DNA of 64,000 bases from Ryuthela nishihirai (Eukaryota; Arthropoda; Arachnida; Araneae; Heptathelidae), in contig JAWZYU010000007.1 in the NCBI GenBank assembly GCA_038380435.1, positions 20,997,001 to 21,061,000 of the forward strand, read 5' to 3'. Made by a program: the position numbers and the translations under genes. Shown here in pieces: positions 1 to 11,975 of the stretch. Below the pieces are notes generated by a model that was not told the origin of the DNA, made no database searches, and saw only the letters and a program-made list of their open reading frames with translations. Numbering within the stretch: position 1 is the stretch's first letter; every line of letters begins with the position of its first letter.

Positions 1-80
1 AGCTCTCAGGATTCTTGTGACCTCGGCATTTTGCCCATTGTGTGCAAAATGTTGCCTCTGAGAGCTTAAACAATCGAACT
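1..80 (+). mobile_element. SINE-A 3' tail, cut by window edge
   Basis: This is the last part of a forward SINE-A copy: the gagctctc-gtgacct-ggc segment, the cccattgtgtgcaaaa motif and a gagagcttaaacaatc version of the usual tail. The rest lies outside the window. Confidence 0.75.
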
Positions 81-590
81 AATATTTTTGACAACCAGTT
101 TAAATCTAAAATCTCTCAAAGGGTAAATCACAAGTTTACAATCGAATAATTATTTCTACCTTACAAAAACATTAAACAATTGTGGGAAATGTGCGAGGGA
201 ACCTGCAGTACCTTTCGTGCTTTCCCAAATACCAAAAGAGGTTATTCTATTAAAAAAAATTAAAAAAATCAAAATTAAGACAAAAAAATTTTAAAGGCAC
301 AAAATCAATGGAAAAAATTCAACTACCACAGTGGAACTTCCACTGAAATTTCTCACAGACATTGTCTTAAATTTTAGGTATGTTTCATGTCCTGCTATTT
401 TTTTCTCTCCTGAAGATAAGCAGATGTTTTGTGGGTCACTTGTTTAAACGTTTTCGTATAAGTAATAGGAATGCAAATAAAGATTATTATCATTATTATC
501 TCATTTTACCACCAGAAATTCAAGTTTATAGCCTAAATAGAAAATATGCAGTATACGTTTGAAGCTGGCAATTCGAAATTTTTTCTCTAA
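81..590. other. AT-rich spacer, nothing recognised
   Basis: Low-complexity A/T-rich DNA with short poly-A runs near 255-300. I see no convincing coding frame, RNA gene or repeat unit. Confidence 0.5.
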
Positions 591-959
591 TTGTTTTACC
601 TCTGAGCTGCATTTTTTTTCCACAAAATGGGCTAAATGGCCAGGCCACAAGGGGCCCAAGGACAGAGAAGGTTGCGGATGGGATCCACTGGACAACTGTT
701 GGGAGACAGATGATAGGCTCCCGTGAAGGCCATCCAGCGTTTCTTTAGTGTGCACAGGGTGTGACTCTCCTGCACATGGAGCCACGGCTAAACGTCCCAT
801 TGATGGACGGCGACCTTTCCAAGCCCATCGGCGTCCACTGCTGACCGACGGTAGGGTGGAGAGTTTTACGGAGACAAATCTCAACGCTGGTCCAGGCGGG
901 ACTCGAACCTGGACAATACAATTATGAGCCTGGAGCGCTACCGACTGCCCCCCCCCCCA
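591..959 (-). mobile_element. SINE-A, nearly full length, old
   Basis: Antisense copy running from the tail (ttgttttacctctgag) through the cgtttctttagtgtgcac and acgtcccattgatgg central motifs to a tRNA-like head (gggactcgaacctgg at 898-912). It ends in a C-run at about 948-958 followed by (CA)n. An open frame across it on the minus strand is simply SINE sequence. Confidence 0.85.
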
Positions 960-1366
960 AACACACACACACTCTTTCCACTAAATCACTTTCCGCCATT
1001 ATACCGAATAGAAGATATGGAAACTGCAAATCGTAGCATCTCATCAATATCTATCCAACCCAAAAACAATTTTCAATTTATCTAAAAGCAAAAAATGTTT
1101 TACATTCTTGTCATTTCTGCTAATGTAAAAATACATTTTGTTCGTTTAATCATTTAGTAGAAGTTTCATTTCATTAGAAAATTAGTAGAAATTCATTAGA
1201 AAAACATCGCGAGAGTGGAGAGCCTTTTTTGATATGTCACAGTCATCTGATATCTGGCCTTCTCTGTAGAGAGAGCTTTGGTACGTTCCGATGCATATAT
1301 AAACAATATGTTCTATTCATAATCAAAGAAACAATTCATTATCAAAGTAACGCCCCTGGTAAGATC
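960..1366. other. Spacer with short (CA)n
   Basis: A short CA microsatellite at 960-972, then A/T-rich DNA with no recognised feature. Confidence 0.5.
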
Positions 1367-1377
1367 ATGTTTAACCA

Positions 1378-1763
1378 GGGGCGGGGGTGGCTCAGTGGGT
1401 AGCGTGCCAGGCTCGTAATCTGTAATTCCCAGGTTCGAGTCCCAGCTGAGTCAGCGTTGAGATTTATCTCCGCAAAATTCCCCGCCCTGCCGACGGTCAG
1501 GAGGGGACACTGATGGGCTTAGTAAAGGCCGCCGTCCGTCGGATGGGACGTTAAGCCGTGGCCCCATGTGCGGGAGAACCATACCCTGTTCACGTTAAAG
1601 AACCCTCGATGGCCTTGATGGGATGCTACCATCTGTCTCCCAACAGCTGTTCCAGTGGGTCCCCTCCCCCAACCTTCTCTAAGCCTTCGGGGTCCATGTG
1701 ACCTGGCCATTTAGCCCATGGTGTGCAAAAAAGTGCCGCTCAGAGGTAAAACAACTCAACTCG
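1378..1763 (+). mobile_element. SINE-A with target-site duplication
   Basis: Full-length forward copy with A box (TGGCTCAGTGGG), anticodon loop ctcgtaa, B box (GGTTCGAGTCC), central motifs and a caactcaac tail. It is flanked by the 11-bp direct repeat ATGTTTAACCA at 1367-1377 and 1764-1774, which marks it as a bona fide retroposition. Confidence 0.92.
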
Positions 1764-1774
1764 ATGTTTAACCA

Positions 1775-2174
1775 AATATGAAACCACTATAAATGAAGTT
1801 TGTTTGGACATCAAAAGTAATTTATATTTAAATGTAACAGTAAGTAATGTTTTGTTTACTATTCCTTAAAATAAAATGAAGTTTTGCATGTATTGACAAG
1901 TAACTCATTTAGATTTGAACTATAACCAATGCACACAGAGATGTGTGAAAAAAGTATGGGGGGGGGGGGGTTGAGGAGCAAGTAAATTAATCAAATTGCA
2001 ACTAAAGGGAATGCCATTCAATTCTATTCAACCAATTTTTTTTACTTCCATATTCCAATTATAGTAACATCCTATGAAGAGAAGGGAGCTTGCACCCTTT
2101 CTCTAAATCACAAATATTTATGCCTACACTGTATTACAAACAGAAAATATGGTGAATGAGAAAACTTGCTGGAG
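1775..2174. other. AT-rich spacer with G homopolymer
   Basis: A run of about twelve G at 1959-1970 in otherwise A/T-rich DNA. No gene is seen. Confidence 0.5.
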
Positions 2175-2505
2175 ATAAATTGAAGTTCTCATGCAAACCT
2201 TTCTAAATCTTTATTTTTTTTTTGCAATATTTATTTAATATTTAAAGAATTATGAAAGCTGAAACATTTAACTTTAACTACTTATTAAAATTTACTTCAA
2301 AAGCTAAAATACAACTGTTGTAACAAATAGTTCACTATCAAAAATGTACCATAAAATGTATAAATGTTTGTTCAGTTTTCAATTTGGGAGGATACTTAGG
2401 AAGTTTGTGACAGTGGCATGTGCTGCTACATGTTCCAGCTCCTATTACTCTTTAAATGTTAAATAAATATTGTAGAAAACTGAGAAATAAATTAAATCTT
2501 CAATT
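2175..2505. mobile_element. Long-inverted-repeat MITE, degraded
   Basis: The left arm (about 2180-2271, containing caatatttatttaatattt and ctgaaac) is the reverse complement, with mismatches, of the right arm (about 2428-2505, gttccagctcc through aaatgttaaataaatattg). The arms match the inner arms of the element at 63403-63980, so both belong to one MITE family. Outer ends are uncertain. Confidence 0.6.
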
Positions 2506-4015
2506 TTTACCCTATTGACATTGAAGAATTTCTGTGAAAGTGCTTTTTTTCAAAGTTCGGCAACTGTGAATGTTGCTGGAAGTGTCTGGGTACTCTTTTT
2601 ATTATAGTGTATAATTTTAGGGGTTTAGAGTGTTCCTTTTATTTGTGTAATTAAAAGCTTAGCAGTTTCAATTATGGTAAAATTTTACAACGTGCATTTT
2701 TGCTGAAGTTACTATTGGTTATTATATTGTCTTTGACATTTTTTCCTAAAGGTTCATAGCAATTAACAAAACTGAGAAATTTGTTTTCATCACAAAATAT
2801 GATTGATTAAATTACCTTTAGAATATAAATCAAGTAAAATCATAGCTTTAATATATATATTAAATGAACAGTAATTGTCTGTGAATTCAGGCTGTGGTGC
2901 TATAGTAAGCTTACAGTATCATTTGTGAAAAAAAATTGTAAAGAAACATTAATCAACTTCAAAAGATGATCATAATGTCTACATAATACAATTGCTTACA
3001 AGTTAAATCTAGAGGATTGACTACTAAGTATTCTATACGAATGCATAATTCAACATCATACTGGATTTAAGAAATTTTGCATTATCTTTTAGGAATTTCC
3101 AAGTTGTTGATGACATGAAATTTTTTCTTATGTTGGTTGTTAATAGCAAAGATGAGAACTTTGCAGTAAGCTCTGTTTCCGCCACTCACAAAATAGGGTT
3201 AAAGTGGAATGTAATGTTAGTGTATTTTAGGAAAATAAGGAAAAGTGTATTAGGAAAAGTGTATTTTAGGAAAATTGGTCTGTAAATTAGGTGCTGTGAT
3301 AAAAAAAATTATTTTCTGAATTTTCAAAAATATGTCACCTAGATGACTATTAAAACATTCTAAATGAATCCTAAATTACAAAATATACTGGGTTAATCAA
3401 GAATTCAGCATTAATTTATAGAAATTGCATATGTCGGAATTTAGGATTTTTTATTTTGCGAAGGGGCATATATTAACCCAACAGAATTGAAAACTGTCAA
3501 CTTTAATCTCTGTAGTGATATAACAATAAAATTGAAGTGCCAGAATGTCAGTTTAGTAAAATGTTAATCTTTAACTCATTTATGCAATGACACAGAGTAA
3601 GAATCTATAAGTAGATACTTCAGGTATTGTAGTGAATTAGCTTTATGATTTTTTAAGAAATTTTCAAATCAGTTGAATGGAGAAGAATGATTGTTACACT
3701 TTCTGAATGAAGGAATATATCATGATTTAAAATTGAGAAATCAACAAAAACCTTTTAAGTAACTGCTTGTTACAGGAATTCAGTAGCAAAGTATCACATG
3801 AGCTATCCTGTCGACATGGGACTCATGAATCAGTTAATAAGTTATTAATTGTTGGTTAAATCACTCAACACGTCAATAAATGTTTTGTGCCGCTGACCTC
3901 TGCTTTCACCAGTGCCATCACTGAATAAGATTGAACTGTAATTAGAATATTAGTTTATATAACATTTATATACAATATACAAGCAATAATAATGACTCTA
4001 AATTAATGATTGAAG
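2506..4015. other. AT-rich spacer
   Basis: About 1.5 kb with no sustained open frame on either strand. A minor local duplication of a gtgtattttaggaaaa motif occurs near 3220-3280. Nothing else is supportable. Confidence 0.5.
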
Positions 4016-4017
4016 TA

Positions 4018-4401
4018 CAGTGGACCTTCGTTATAGCGCTGCTCGCTATACCGCGCACTCGGTTATAGCGCGGGCGATGTTCGCGATAAGTTAAAGATAG
4101 TGTTTGTTTTTACATATTTTCAAGCGTACCTTATGTACGTAAATAAAATAATAAATATATGTACTTATTAAGATATATAACTATGTTATATGAATTTTAA
4201 TAAAACACTTAATAAATAAATTGGTTGTTTTTATTAAAATACATAATAAATATATAGTTGATGGGATATTTCAGTATATAGCTCAAATCGTTCTGAGTAA
4301 ATTTATTGTGTCGCCACCGCACCGCTCGGTATAACGCGGTTCACCTTATAACGCGGGTGTTGTTTCCCGCCAGACATGCGCGTTATATCGGGGGTCCACT
4401 G
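4018..4401. mobile_element. Tigger/pogo-like MITE
   Basis: Terminal inverted repeats start CAGTGGACC (4018) and end GGTCCACTG (4401). Both sides abut TA (4016-4017 and 4402-4403), the target of the Tc1/mariner/pogo superfamily. The ends are GC-rich with repeated gttatagcgcg motifs and the middle is A/T-rich with no transposase. A CAGTGG-type start fits pogo/Tigger elements. It is non-autonomous. Confidence 0.8.
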
Positions 4402-4403
4402 TA

Positions 4404-5099
4404 CTCTTTAAATTTGTGTATTAGTATTATATCTTTAAACATAAATTTTATTAAAAAACTACAGAAACAAAATGCATCTTATGTTGGTCACTCTAAATCT
4501 AATTTTTTTACAATGTTCAAAATGCATGTATATTTTTCTTAATAATCTATTTATTATATTTATATTATCTTTTATATTTTATAGACGCAAAAGATAAACC
4601 TCTCAAGTAACAGTACGATTTCAGTAATTCTTTCTGTACATAGGATTATTTAGTGATTGAAGTTTGGAATACTCTGAAATTTAAATTTTAATCGGGAAAA
4701 ACATTTCCGATTTTAAAATGTGTGTTTATATGTCTATGTATGATTGCTGTGGGAACCTATGCATTTAATCTTATTACTTTCAAATTCTTATTTGTGTAAA
4801 ATAAATGTGTGGGAATAAATCAGAAATTTTTATTACACTTGTGTCTGTTTCATTATTTTATATACGTAGTTTCTTAAATGGATATAAAGAAAATTCGGCA
4901 TTGAAGGAAAATAGTCTAATGTAGTTTAAAAACGCTCATGGTTTTTTTGAAATCGTAAGGAAAAAATAGACAAAAAGAGTACAGGAAATATGGCATTGCT
5001 TGTGAAAGAATTTCTATTGCTCGATTGCGTAGTCACAGCAAGCACCACTCTTAGTGACGTCGTAAATCAGTCCCTTGGCCTTGTCTCTCGGTGGTCACG
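4404..5099. other. AT-rich spacer
   Basis: No gene or repeat recognised. A/T-rich throughout, with a slightly more mixed stretch after 5030. Confidence 0.5.
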
Positions 5100-5405
5100 G
5101 CTGGGTCAGCGTTGAGATTTATCTGCGCAAAATTCCCCGCCCTGCCCATGGTCAGTAGGGGACTGATGGTCTTGAAAAGGCCGTCGTCCGTCGGATGGGA
5201 CGTTAATCCGTGACCCCGTGTGCGGGAGAGCCATACCATGTGCACGTTAAAGAACACACTGGATGGCCTTGACAAGAGGCTACCATCTGTCTCTCCACAG
5301 CTGTTCTGGTGGGTCCCCAACCTTCTCTGAGCCTTTGGAGTCATGTGACTCGGCCATTTAGCCCGTGTGTGCAAATAAAGTGCCGCTCAGAAGTAAAACA
5401 ACCCG
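5100..5405 (+). mobile_element. SINE-A lacking its tRNA head
   Basis: Homology begins at the gctgggtcagcgttgag segment just after the B box and continues to the aaaacaaccc tail. The usual head is absent upstream, so this is 5'-truncated or recombined. The body still carries the ggatgggacgttaa and gcacgttaaagaac motifs. Confidence 0.82.
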
Positions 5406-6520
5406 AATCCGGAACTTCTAATTCGGGCATTAAGTAAAAAAAAAACTGATGACTGGAGTGGGGAACAATGCTAACAGTTTCAAGTAAAATTTTTCCTTTT
5501 CAACACGATTCTTTTTTTTCCTGCCATTGAATGCCTCCAACCAAACAAGAATGGGGGGATACTGAAGTGACGCACGAATATCAGGGAAGAAGTGTTAGCT
5601 CACGACAGACCTGACAATATGGGAGTTCTAGGCAGCCTTAGCAGAAGTGTGGCTGTCAGTGTCGTTGAATTAGGGGCACAACCTTCTATCGTCTCAAAAG
5701 TAGCAAGTTCCAAAGTATTCTTAACTGTCGAAAAGTTTCTGTTCCTTTAATATAGAAGGGATCTGCCTTAGCTCGATGGGAACGTATGCTGGAGATCGCT
5801 CTTTTCATTATAAAACTCCCTGACCTGACTGCGATGCTCGCTCCACTAATATCGTTAACAATTCACACTGATGAACCGCACCTGTCTCTGCAGCAAAAAC
5901 TGAGCGGAATTCCTTCAATCCAATGCAATCGTCTCAAGCTCGAATTTATGCAAGCTTCAATGAATAGAGCTAACAAACTCATATTAAAATGTTATTAAGG
6001 GTCCACACAGAGGTTTCTAAGATGTTTAGAATGATTTAGAGAGGCAGGGGAAAAAAGGGCATAAGTCATGGGAAGAAAAGCAAAGGAAAAGCAAACAAAC
6101 CTGAAGAACCGAAAGTCTCGCACTGAAGCTCGTCGTCCAGGGGAACTCAAGAAAAGTCTTAGTTTCATGAGTGAATAAAAAAAATGTTTCAACTTTCTTT
6201 CTTTTATATACTGTAAAATGTAAACAAATTAAGGAAGACTTTATATATATAGTAGTTATATCCGATGTGAAAGATCTGTTAGATGAAGATATTTAATTAG
6301 ATTAGATGTTTTCATTCTTTTTATAGAGTCTCTGAAGCTAATAAAATTTATAGATTTGGATCTGAAGTAATAATTCCAATTTTTGTCAGTCCTTTTAGGA
6401 AACATATTCTATGAATATCATATTTGGGGCGATTAGGGGAACATGGGCTATTTCCTCTGGAATATTGCAATGAGAGCAGTTGGGTGAATCAATTAATTTG
6501 ATAATATATAGCTGGTTGAG
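5406..6520. other. Spacer, possible transposase trace
   Basis: Mixed-composition DNA. At about 5619-5725 the plus strand can be read as a helix-turn-helix-like stretch (SRSVAVSVVELGAQPSIVSK) reminiscent of Tc1-type N-terminal domains, but it is broken and has no TIRs. I do not claim an element. The remainder shows nothing. Confidence 0.3.
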
Positions 6521-6818
6521 TGATTGTTTTAATTCTTAGCGACACTTTTTTGCATACAATGGGCTAAATGGCCAGATCACGTGATTCAAAGAAGATTCGG
6601 AGAGAGGACCCACTGAAAGAGCTGTTAGGAGACAGATGGTAGTCTCCCGTCAAGGCCATCTAGCGTGTTTTTTAACGTGCTCAGGGTATGGCTCTCTCGC
6701 AAAGGAATCACGGCTTAACGTTCCATCCGACGGACGGTGGCCTTTTCTCACCCATCGCGTACCCTACTGACTAGAACAGAGAGTTTTGCGGAGATAAATC
6801 TCAACGCTGGCTCGGTTG
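6521..6818 (-). mobile_element. SINE-A, head missing
   Basis: Antisense copy from gcgacacttttttgcata through the catctagcgtgttttttaacg and acgttccatccgacggac segments to ctcaacgctggctcgg. It stops before the B box, so the tRNA-like part is lost. Confidence 0.82.
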
Positions 6819-7929
6819 AGAGAAGATATATTGCCTGTGATTTAATGAGCAGTGTCTAGTTCTGAGTCTTGTGATTGAAATTTGTTCTCTTGTAGAAAAT
6901 TCTTTGGGGTGATAGTTATTATCTTGTTTACAAAGCTTCCTCTCGCTGAACGGTAACGGAGGGAGTATGTCATGAGTGAGGTCATTTGTTTTCTTCATCC
7001 GTACTCTCGTGTCAGCCTGAAAGGGGAAAAGTCCAGCGTCTCTGGGCCCGAAAGGGGAAACGTTGTCGACTGCCCCAATACCGCTGCTTGGCTCCCTCCA
7101 CGACACTTCTTTATGCTGTGGCCATGTGCCTTTTTCAATGGTTTAATTCTGCTGTTTTTGTTGCAAGCCTATTGTTCGATGCTGCACATACTAGATAAAC
7201 ACCTCATGTTCTATGAGCATCACTATACTCATTGTTGTTTGTCACCACTATTTGTCAATGCATTCTATTCTTTGGAAGTTGATTCCAAGTGGTTGATTGT
7301 CCTGCAAACAATCTTGGTTTCTTCAACAGGGGCCAACTGAAGTTCCAGCTTAGCCCTGCTTGTGTCTTCCTTCCGTGATGAAAACTATACCAGCAATGTA
7401 AATGGCGACGGGCAAATATGGGGGCTAAAGATGGCTACGATTGTGCAGGGTAATCGTACCCTGCACACCAGACTCACGTTGATAAGCAACGTGAGTCTGT
7501 GTGCAGCATATTTAATCCTAATTTTAATTCATAATAATAGTTTTTTCATTAAAATTATGAAAACTACATTATCCTTTTTGAAATAAATAGTTTTATGTGA
7601 AAATTCAATTGTTTTCTCATATTGTGTACTCAAAGCATTGGATTTGAGGAGGATGGGGGATAAGTTTAGAGTGTTTAATCCCATAAGTAAGGTTCTGTCC
7701 TGCGGCACTCTGAAAAATCTTCATCTGGCCAGCCGATGATAAACAATTGCCCATCCCTGCTGTAGACTACTGGTTTACACTTTGAAAACATTGCAAGACC
7801 ACAGGTCCCACTTCCTGTGTTTCAAAAAAAATTAACACCTATTGTACTTTGTAATGTACACAGGGTCTGAAGAGATTAAAAATATGCAAATAATACATTA
7901 AAAATTACCTAGATTCATTAAGCCAGTTT
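6819..7929. other. Spacer with weak ORFs and a hAT-like end
   Basis: Contains a 122-codon plus-strand frame (6972-7340) with hydrophobic segments and an overlapping minus frame (6801-7106). I recognise no domain in either. Near 7690-7761 the sequence ctggccagccgatga and attgcccatccctg looks like the right end of a hAT element, but I found no matching left end. The hairpins at 7443-7504 are listed separately. Confidence 0.35.
7443..7504. repeat. Two overlapping hairpins
   Basis: First hairpin: gtgcagggta (7443-7452) pairs perfectly with 7457-7466 around a 4-nt loop. Second: 7463-7481 pairs with 7487-7504 (one bulge) around ataag. They share 7463-7466, so as RNA they would compete. No function is known. 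Confidence 0.75.
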
Positions 7930-8740
7930 TGATCAAAACCAGCCTTTTTGTATTTGAGAAATAATTATCTTTTCACTTTGTATTTGAGAAGTAATAATAT
8001 GTTTTCACCCTTTTTGAATTTGAGGAGCAATTATGTTTTTGCCCTTTGTATTTGAAAAGTAATTATGCTTTCAACTTTTTGTATTCACGAAGTCATTATG
8101 TTTTCACCCTTTTTGTATTTGAGATGTAATTGTTTTCCTCTTTTTTTGTTGGGGCGGGGGTGGCTCAGTCGGTAGCGCGCCAGACTCGTAATCTGTAGTT
8201 CCCAGGTTCGAGTCCCAGCTGGGTCAGCGTTGAGATTTATCTCCGCAAAATTCCTCGCCCTGCCCACGGTCAGTAGGGGACACCGATGGGCTTGAAAAGG
8301 CCGCCGTCCGTCGGATGGGACGTTAAGCCGTGGCCCCGTGTGCGGGAGAGCCATACCCTGTGCACGTTAAAGAACACGCAGGATAGCCTTGACGGGAGGC
8401 TACCATCTGTCTCCCAACAGCTGTTCCAGTGGATCCCCTCCCCCAACCTTCTCTGAGCCTTCGGGGTCCATGTGACCTGGCCATTTAGCCCATGGTGTGC
8501 AAAAAAGTGCCGCTCAGAGGTAAAACAACCCAATACAACCCCTTTTTTTGTTTTTGAAAAGTAATTATTTTCCATCTTTTTGTATATGAGAAGTAATTAC
8601 TTTTTCACCTTTTTATATTTAAACGTAATTTTATGTTTTCACCCTTTTATATTTGAGAAGCAATAATATTTTCTCCCCTTTTTGTATTTCATACGAAATT
8701 ATGTTTTCACCCATTTTTTCCCAACTGTCTGTTCTACTTT
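7930..8740. repeat. Minisatellite, ~35-bp unit, split by SINE
   Basis: Diverged tandem units built on tttgtatttgagaagtaatt followed by atgttttcaccc lie on both sides of the SINE-A copy at 8151-8541. About six units are on the left and five on the right. Units vary from roughly 30 to 40 bp. Confidence 0.8.
8151..8541 (+). mobile_element. SINE-A, young, inserted in minisatellite
   Basis: Near-consensus full-length copy: A box TGGCTCAGTCGG, ctcgtaa anticodon loop, B box GGTTCGAGTCC, central motifs, acaacccaatacaac tail. The 11-bp duplication CTTTTTTTGTT flanks it (8140-8150 and 8542-8552). Frames of about 90-100 codons on its antisense strand are SINE-derived. Confidence 0.93.
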
Positions 8741-9800
8741 ACCAATACACATCACGGCTGTGAAAAGTACCTAAACGTTTTAATTAATAAATACACCCAA
8801 CAAGACATTTAGGTCTTATTTGACCATATAGTGTATCTATTTTAAAAGTCATGCGACACAAAGCGCTTGTTTGCATGCCAAGTATCCAAACATTTTACCG
8901 CTTACAAATTAAATACCGAGATTACACTGCAGTTGGGTGAAAATGCAGCCTACACTCGTCTCGAGAGAAGTTGTAATTTGCATGCATCGTACAACACGCT
9001 TTCAAACTTCGAAACAAGTCGGGAGTCAGAAATAAAAATCTACTAGTCTCAACGTTATTGGAGTAATGTATAAAGACACGGTTAATGCATTTGAATAAAC
9101 ATTAACTTATGCACAAGCCTTGTTATCTTGTTTGTTCGCATGTTGTCTTTCAATCAGAGTACCATAATTCCTTCTGGTGGTCTTCGCCAAAAAGTAATTA
9201 ATTCAAGAGAAGCACACCATACCGGTTCATTTCCAAATAAAGTTAAAGTCCATGTAATTTTAGGCGTTGCACAAGGGGTTTAATGATACGATTAATTTTC
9301 AGTAATTGAAAATTTAAATTCGGGAAATCTGTTCAATAGTTGCGAGAGGTTGAAAAATGGAGGAGTTGTGTTTTCTGTTGGGAGAAGACCTTGAGAGCTC
9401 AAATAAAATCGCTTTAATTATATTTGTATTTATATTTGATTAAACGTCTGAAAGGTGTAATTGAGTTTTACTAAATTACCTTCCTGTGAAAGAAAATATT
9501 TAATATTACATCAAGACAATCAAGGACATCAAGACATCCTTCAACCTCTGAATGAACTTATACTTGCTCTAAATAAATAAAGATTTTGAAGTGTATTTTA
9601 TTGTTTAATTATTAAATTCAACATTGATTTTGTCTCTTTAATGAAATTTGGGTGTATCTTATAGATTTTTTAAACTGATTACTGAAATGAACTTGACTTT
9701 TTATCGCCATTGTTTTGTTTTTGTCTTTTCTTCAGAAATTAAATGAATAATATATAAATAACTTAATAGTGTGTAAACTAATAATACCTGGGATCGAACC
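8741..9800. other. AT-rich spacer
   Basis: More than 1 kb without a supportable open frame, inverted repeat or known element. Confidence 0.5.
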
Positions 9801-9813
9801 CTGTGTACAGAGC

Positions 9814-10196
9814 ATCGGGGTAGTTCAGCCGCTAGCGTGCAAGTCTCATAATCTGCAGTTCCCAGATTCGAGCCCGACTTGGGCCAGAATTGCGATTTGT
9901 CTCCACAAAACTCCTCGCCTTGCCGTCGGTTAGTAAGGGACACCGATGGGCTAAGAAAGGTCGCCGACCGTCGAATTGCATGTTAAGCCATGACCCCGTG
10001 TGCGGGTGAACCATATCCTGTGCACATTAAAGAAACCTTTGGATGGCTTTGATGGGAGGCTATCATCTGCACCCCTAACAGCTGTCCAGTGGGTTCCTCC
10101 CTCCAACCTTCTCTGAGCTCTCGGGATCTTTGTGACCTGGCCATTTAGCCCATTTTGTGCAAAATAAAGTGCCGCTCACAAGTAAAACAACCCAAC
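9814..10196 (+). mobile_element. SINE-A variant with CAT anticodon position
   Basis: Forward copy, diverged. The head reads tagttcagccgc in the A-box position, ctcataa in the anticodon loop (CAT instead of CGT) and agattcgagccc in the B-box position. The body and acaacccaacc tail are intact. It probably represents an older subfamily or a mutated copy. Confidence 0.85.
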
Positions 10197-10330
10197 CTGG
10201 ATACAGAATATATATTTCTTGTGTTTTCTTTCTGCTGAGGTCTCGCCTTCTTCACAGACCTCCTCTACTGCGTATTGTAGTCACAAGTTTCTGTCAGACC
10301 TCTGTGAAAAGCAGCTGTTTGGGTAGTAAT
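10197..10330 (+). mobile_element. SINE-B body, headless
   Basis: Shows the SINE-B signature ctttctgctgaggtctcgcc, then gtttctgtcagacctctgtg and agcagctgtttgggtag. The tRNA-like head is absent. It directly abuts the SINE-A tail at 10196. Confidence 0.75.
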
Positions 10331-10840
10331 TTTTTTGTAATGTAAATATCTAAGAATACCTCATCTTTTTCTATTGCCCGTTTTTTCATTCTTTTTGTTC
10401 AGCAGCCATTGTATTTACCATCTTTCGAATCGAAAGAGATTCGACTTCTTTTAAATTCTACAAGAAAGAAAAAAAATAATGCTCTTTGAGGCAGCCCACT
10501 TGCCAGGGGGATCTGATAGAAGCCCGTTAGCATATTACAGCATAGAAAAGCTCTATGAGTGAAAAAAAGAGTTCAGTAGGAAAAGCAACTTGCATATCAG
10601 AACTAGACTGCGCCTGTATCGAGATTTTTTCGATATCTTGAAATAAAGGAAAACGGGAACCGATTGTTTTAAAAAGGCTGTCATGCTTTGAATGGGATGT
10701 TAAGGCATGGTCTAGTGACTGAGGAGCAGTTAGTTGCATTAGTTAGAATTGAAACATTAAAACAGTGGAAAAGGCAATGAATGAAAATTAAAATTTCCTT
10801 GTAAACAATATGTGTCGTCTAGTTCAAATATTAAATGGCT
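10331..10840. other. AT-rich spacer
   Basis: No recognised feature. A short minus-strand frame at 10527-10739 has no identifiable domain. Confidence 0.45.
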
Positions 10841-11181
10841 GGTTGGGTTATTCTAGCTCTTCTTTGCACTTTTTTGCACACAATGGGCTAAATGGCCAGG
10901 TCACAAAGATCCCTTAGTCTCAAAGAAGGTTGGGGAAGGGGATCCATTGGAACAGCCGTTAGGAGACAGATGGTAGTCTCATATCATGGCCATCCAACGT
11001 GTTCTTTAACGTGCACAGGATGTAGCTCTCCCCCACACGAACCACGGCTTAACATCCCTTCTGACGGACGATGACCTTTTCAAACCCATCGGTGTCCCCT
11101 TTTGATCGTGGGTAGGGCGGGGAGTTTTGCGGAGATAAATCTCAACCCTGACCCAGCTGGACTCGAACCTGGGAGATGCAG
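10841..11181 (-). mobile_element. SINE-A, head truncated
   Basis: Antisense copy from ggttgggttattctagctc to gactcgaacctgggagatgc. The segment beyond the B box (anticodon arm and A box) is missing. Confidence 0.85.
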
Positions 11182-11572
11182 AATATTACAGGTCTAATAC
11201 GTTATTTAATATTGCGAATTTTATGCCTTTAATTTACTAAAGGTCACACAGAATTTTTTTACAGCAAACGTCGGATTATCCGTTTTATTAGGAACCAACG
11301 AAAACACGAATAATTGAAACAACATAATTTGAAACAGTGGATTCCAAACTTTCTATAATGACACCCCCTGGCAAAGATTTCATATCGCCCACCTTCAGTG
11401 CCATCGCACCCCCCTCTCTCTCTCACACACACGCACACAAAATATAAGTGCAGTGGCAAGGAATGCCAATTGTAGAGATTTGTGGTGGGTAAACAAAGCA
11501 ATCCACAATATACGTGACAATGTTGCCAACTGTCAAGAACCAAAAACTACTGTTTGTGATGTAGAATTTCAA
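11182..11572. other. Spacer with CT/CA-rich tract
   Basis: Contains a (TC)n/(CA)n tract at 11412-11440. A hAT-like start (cagtggattccaaac, near 11334) is present but has no convincing partner. Confidence 0.4.
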
Positions 11573-11975
11573 GGGGGCGGGTGTGGCTCGTAATCTGCAG
11601 TTCCCAGGTTCCACGCCAGTCTCGTAATCTGCAGTTCCCAGGTGCGAGTCCCAGCTGGGTCAGCGTTGAGATTTATCTCCGCAAAATTCTCCGCCCTGCC
11701 CACGGTCAGTAGGGGACACCGATGGGCTTGGAAAGGCCGCAGTCCGTCGGATGGGGCGTTAAGCCGTGGCCCCCTATGCGGGAGAGCCATACTCTGTGCA
11801 CGTTAAAGAACACACTGGATGGCCTTGACGAGAGGCTACCATCTCTCTCCCAACAGCTGTTCCAGTGGGTCCCCTCCCCCAACCTTCTCTGAGCCTTCGG
11901 GGTCCTTGTGACCTGGCCATTTAGCCCATGGTGTGCAAAAAAGTGCCGCTCAGAGGTAAAACAACCCAACCCAAA
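11573..11975 (+). mobile_element. SINE-A with internally duplicated head
   Basis: The head is rearranged. A segment ctcgtaatctgcagttccc occurs twice (about 11588 and 11623) and the A box is fused to the first copy. The body is close to consensus and ends in acaacccaaccc. A 3' half this intact suggests that the head changed after, or during, retroposition. Confidence 0.88.

Noticed and set aside
6972..7340. 122-codon frame with hydrophobic segments
   Set aside because: No domain, no homologue recognised, and a frame of similar length overlaps on the other strand. Left as unassigned spacer.
11334..11549. Possible hAT element (cagtggattccaaac start)
   Set aside because: The best right-hand partner matches poorly and no 8-bp duplication was found.
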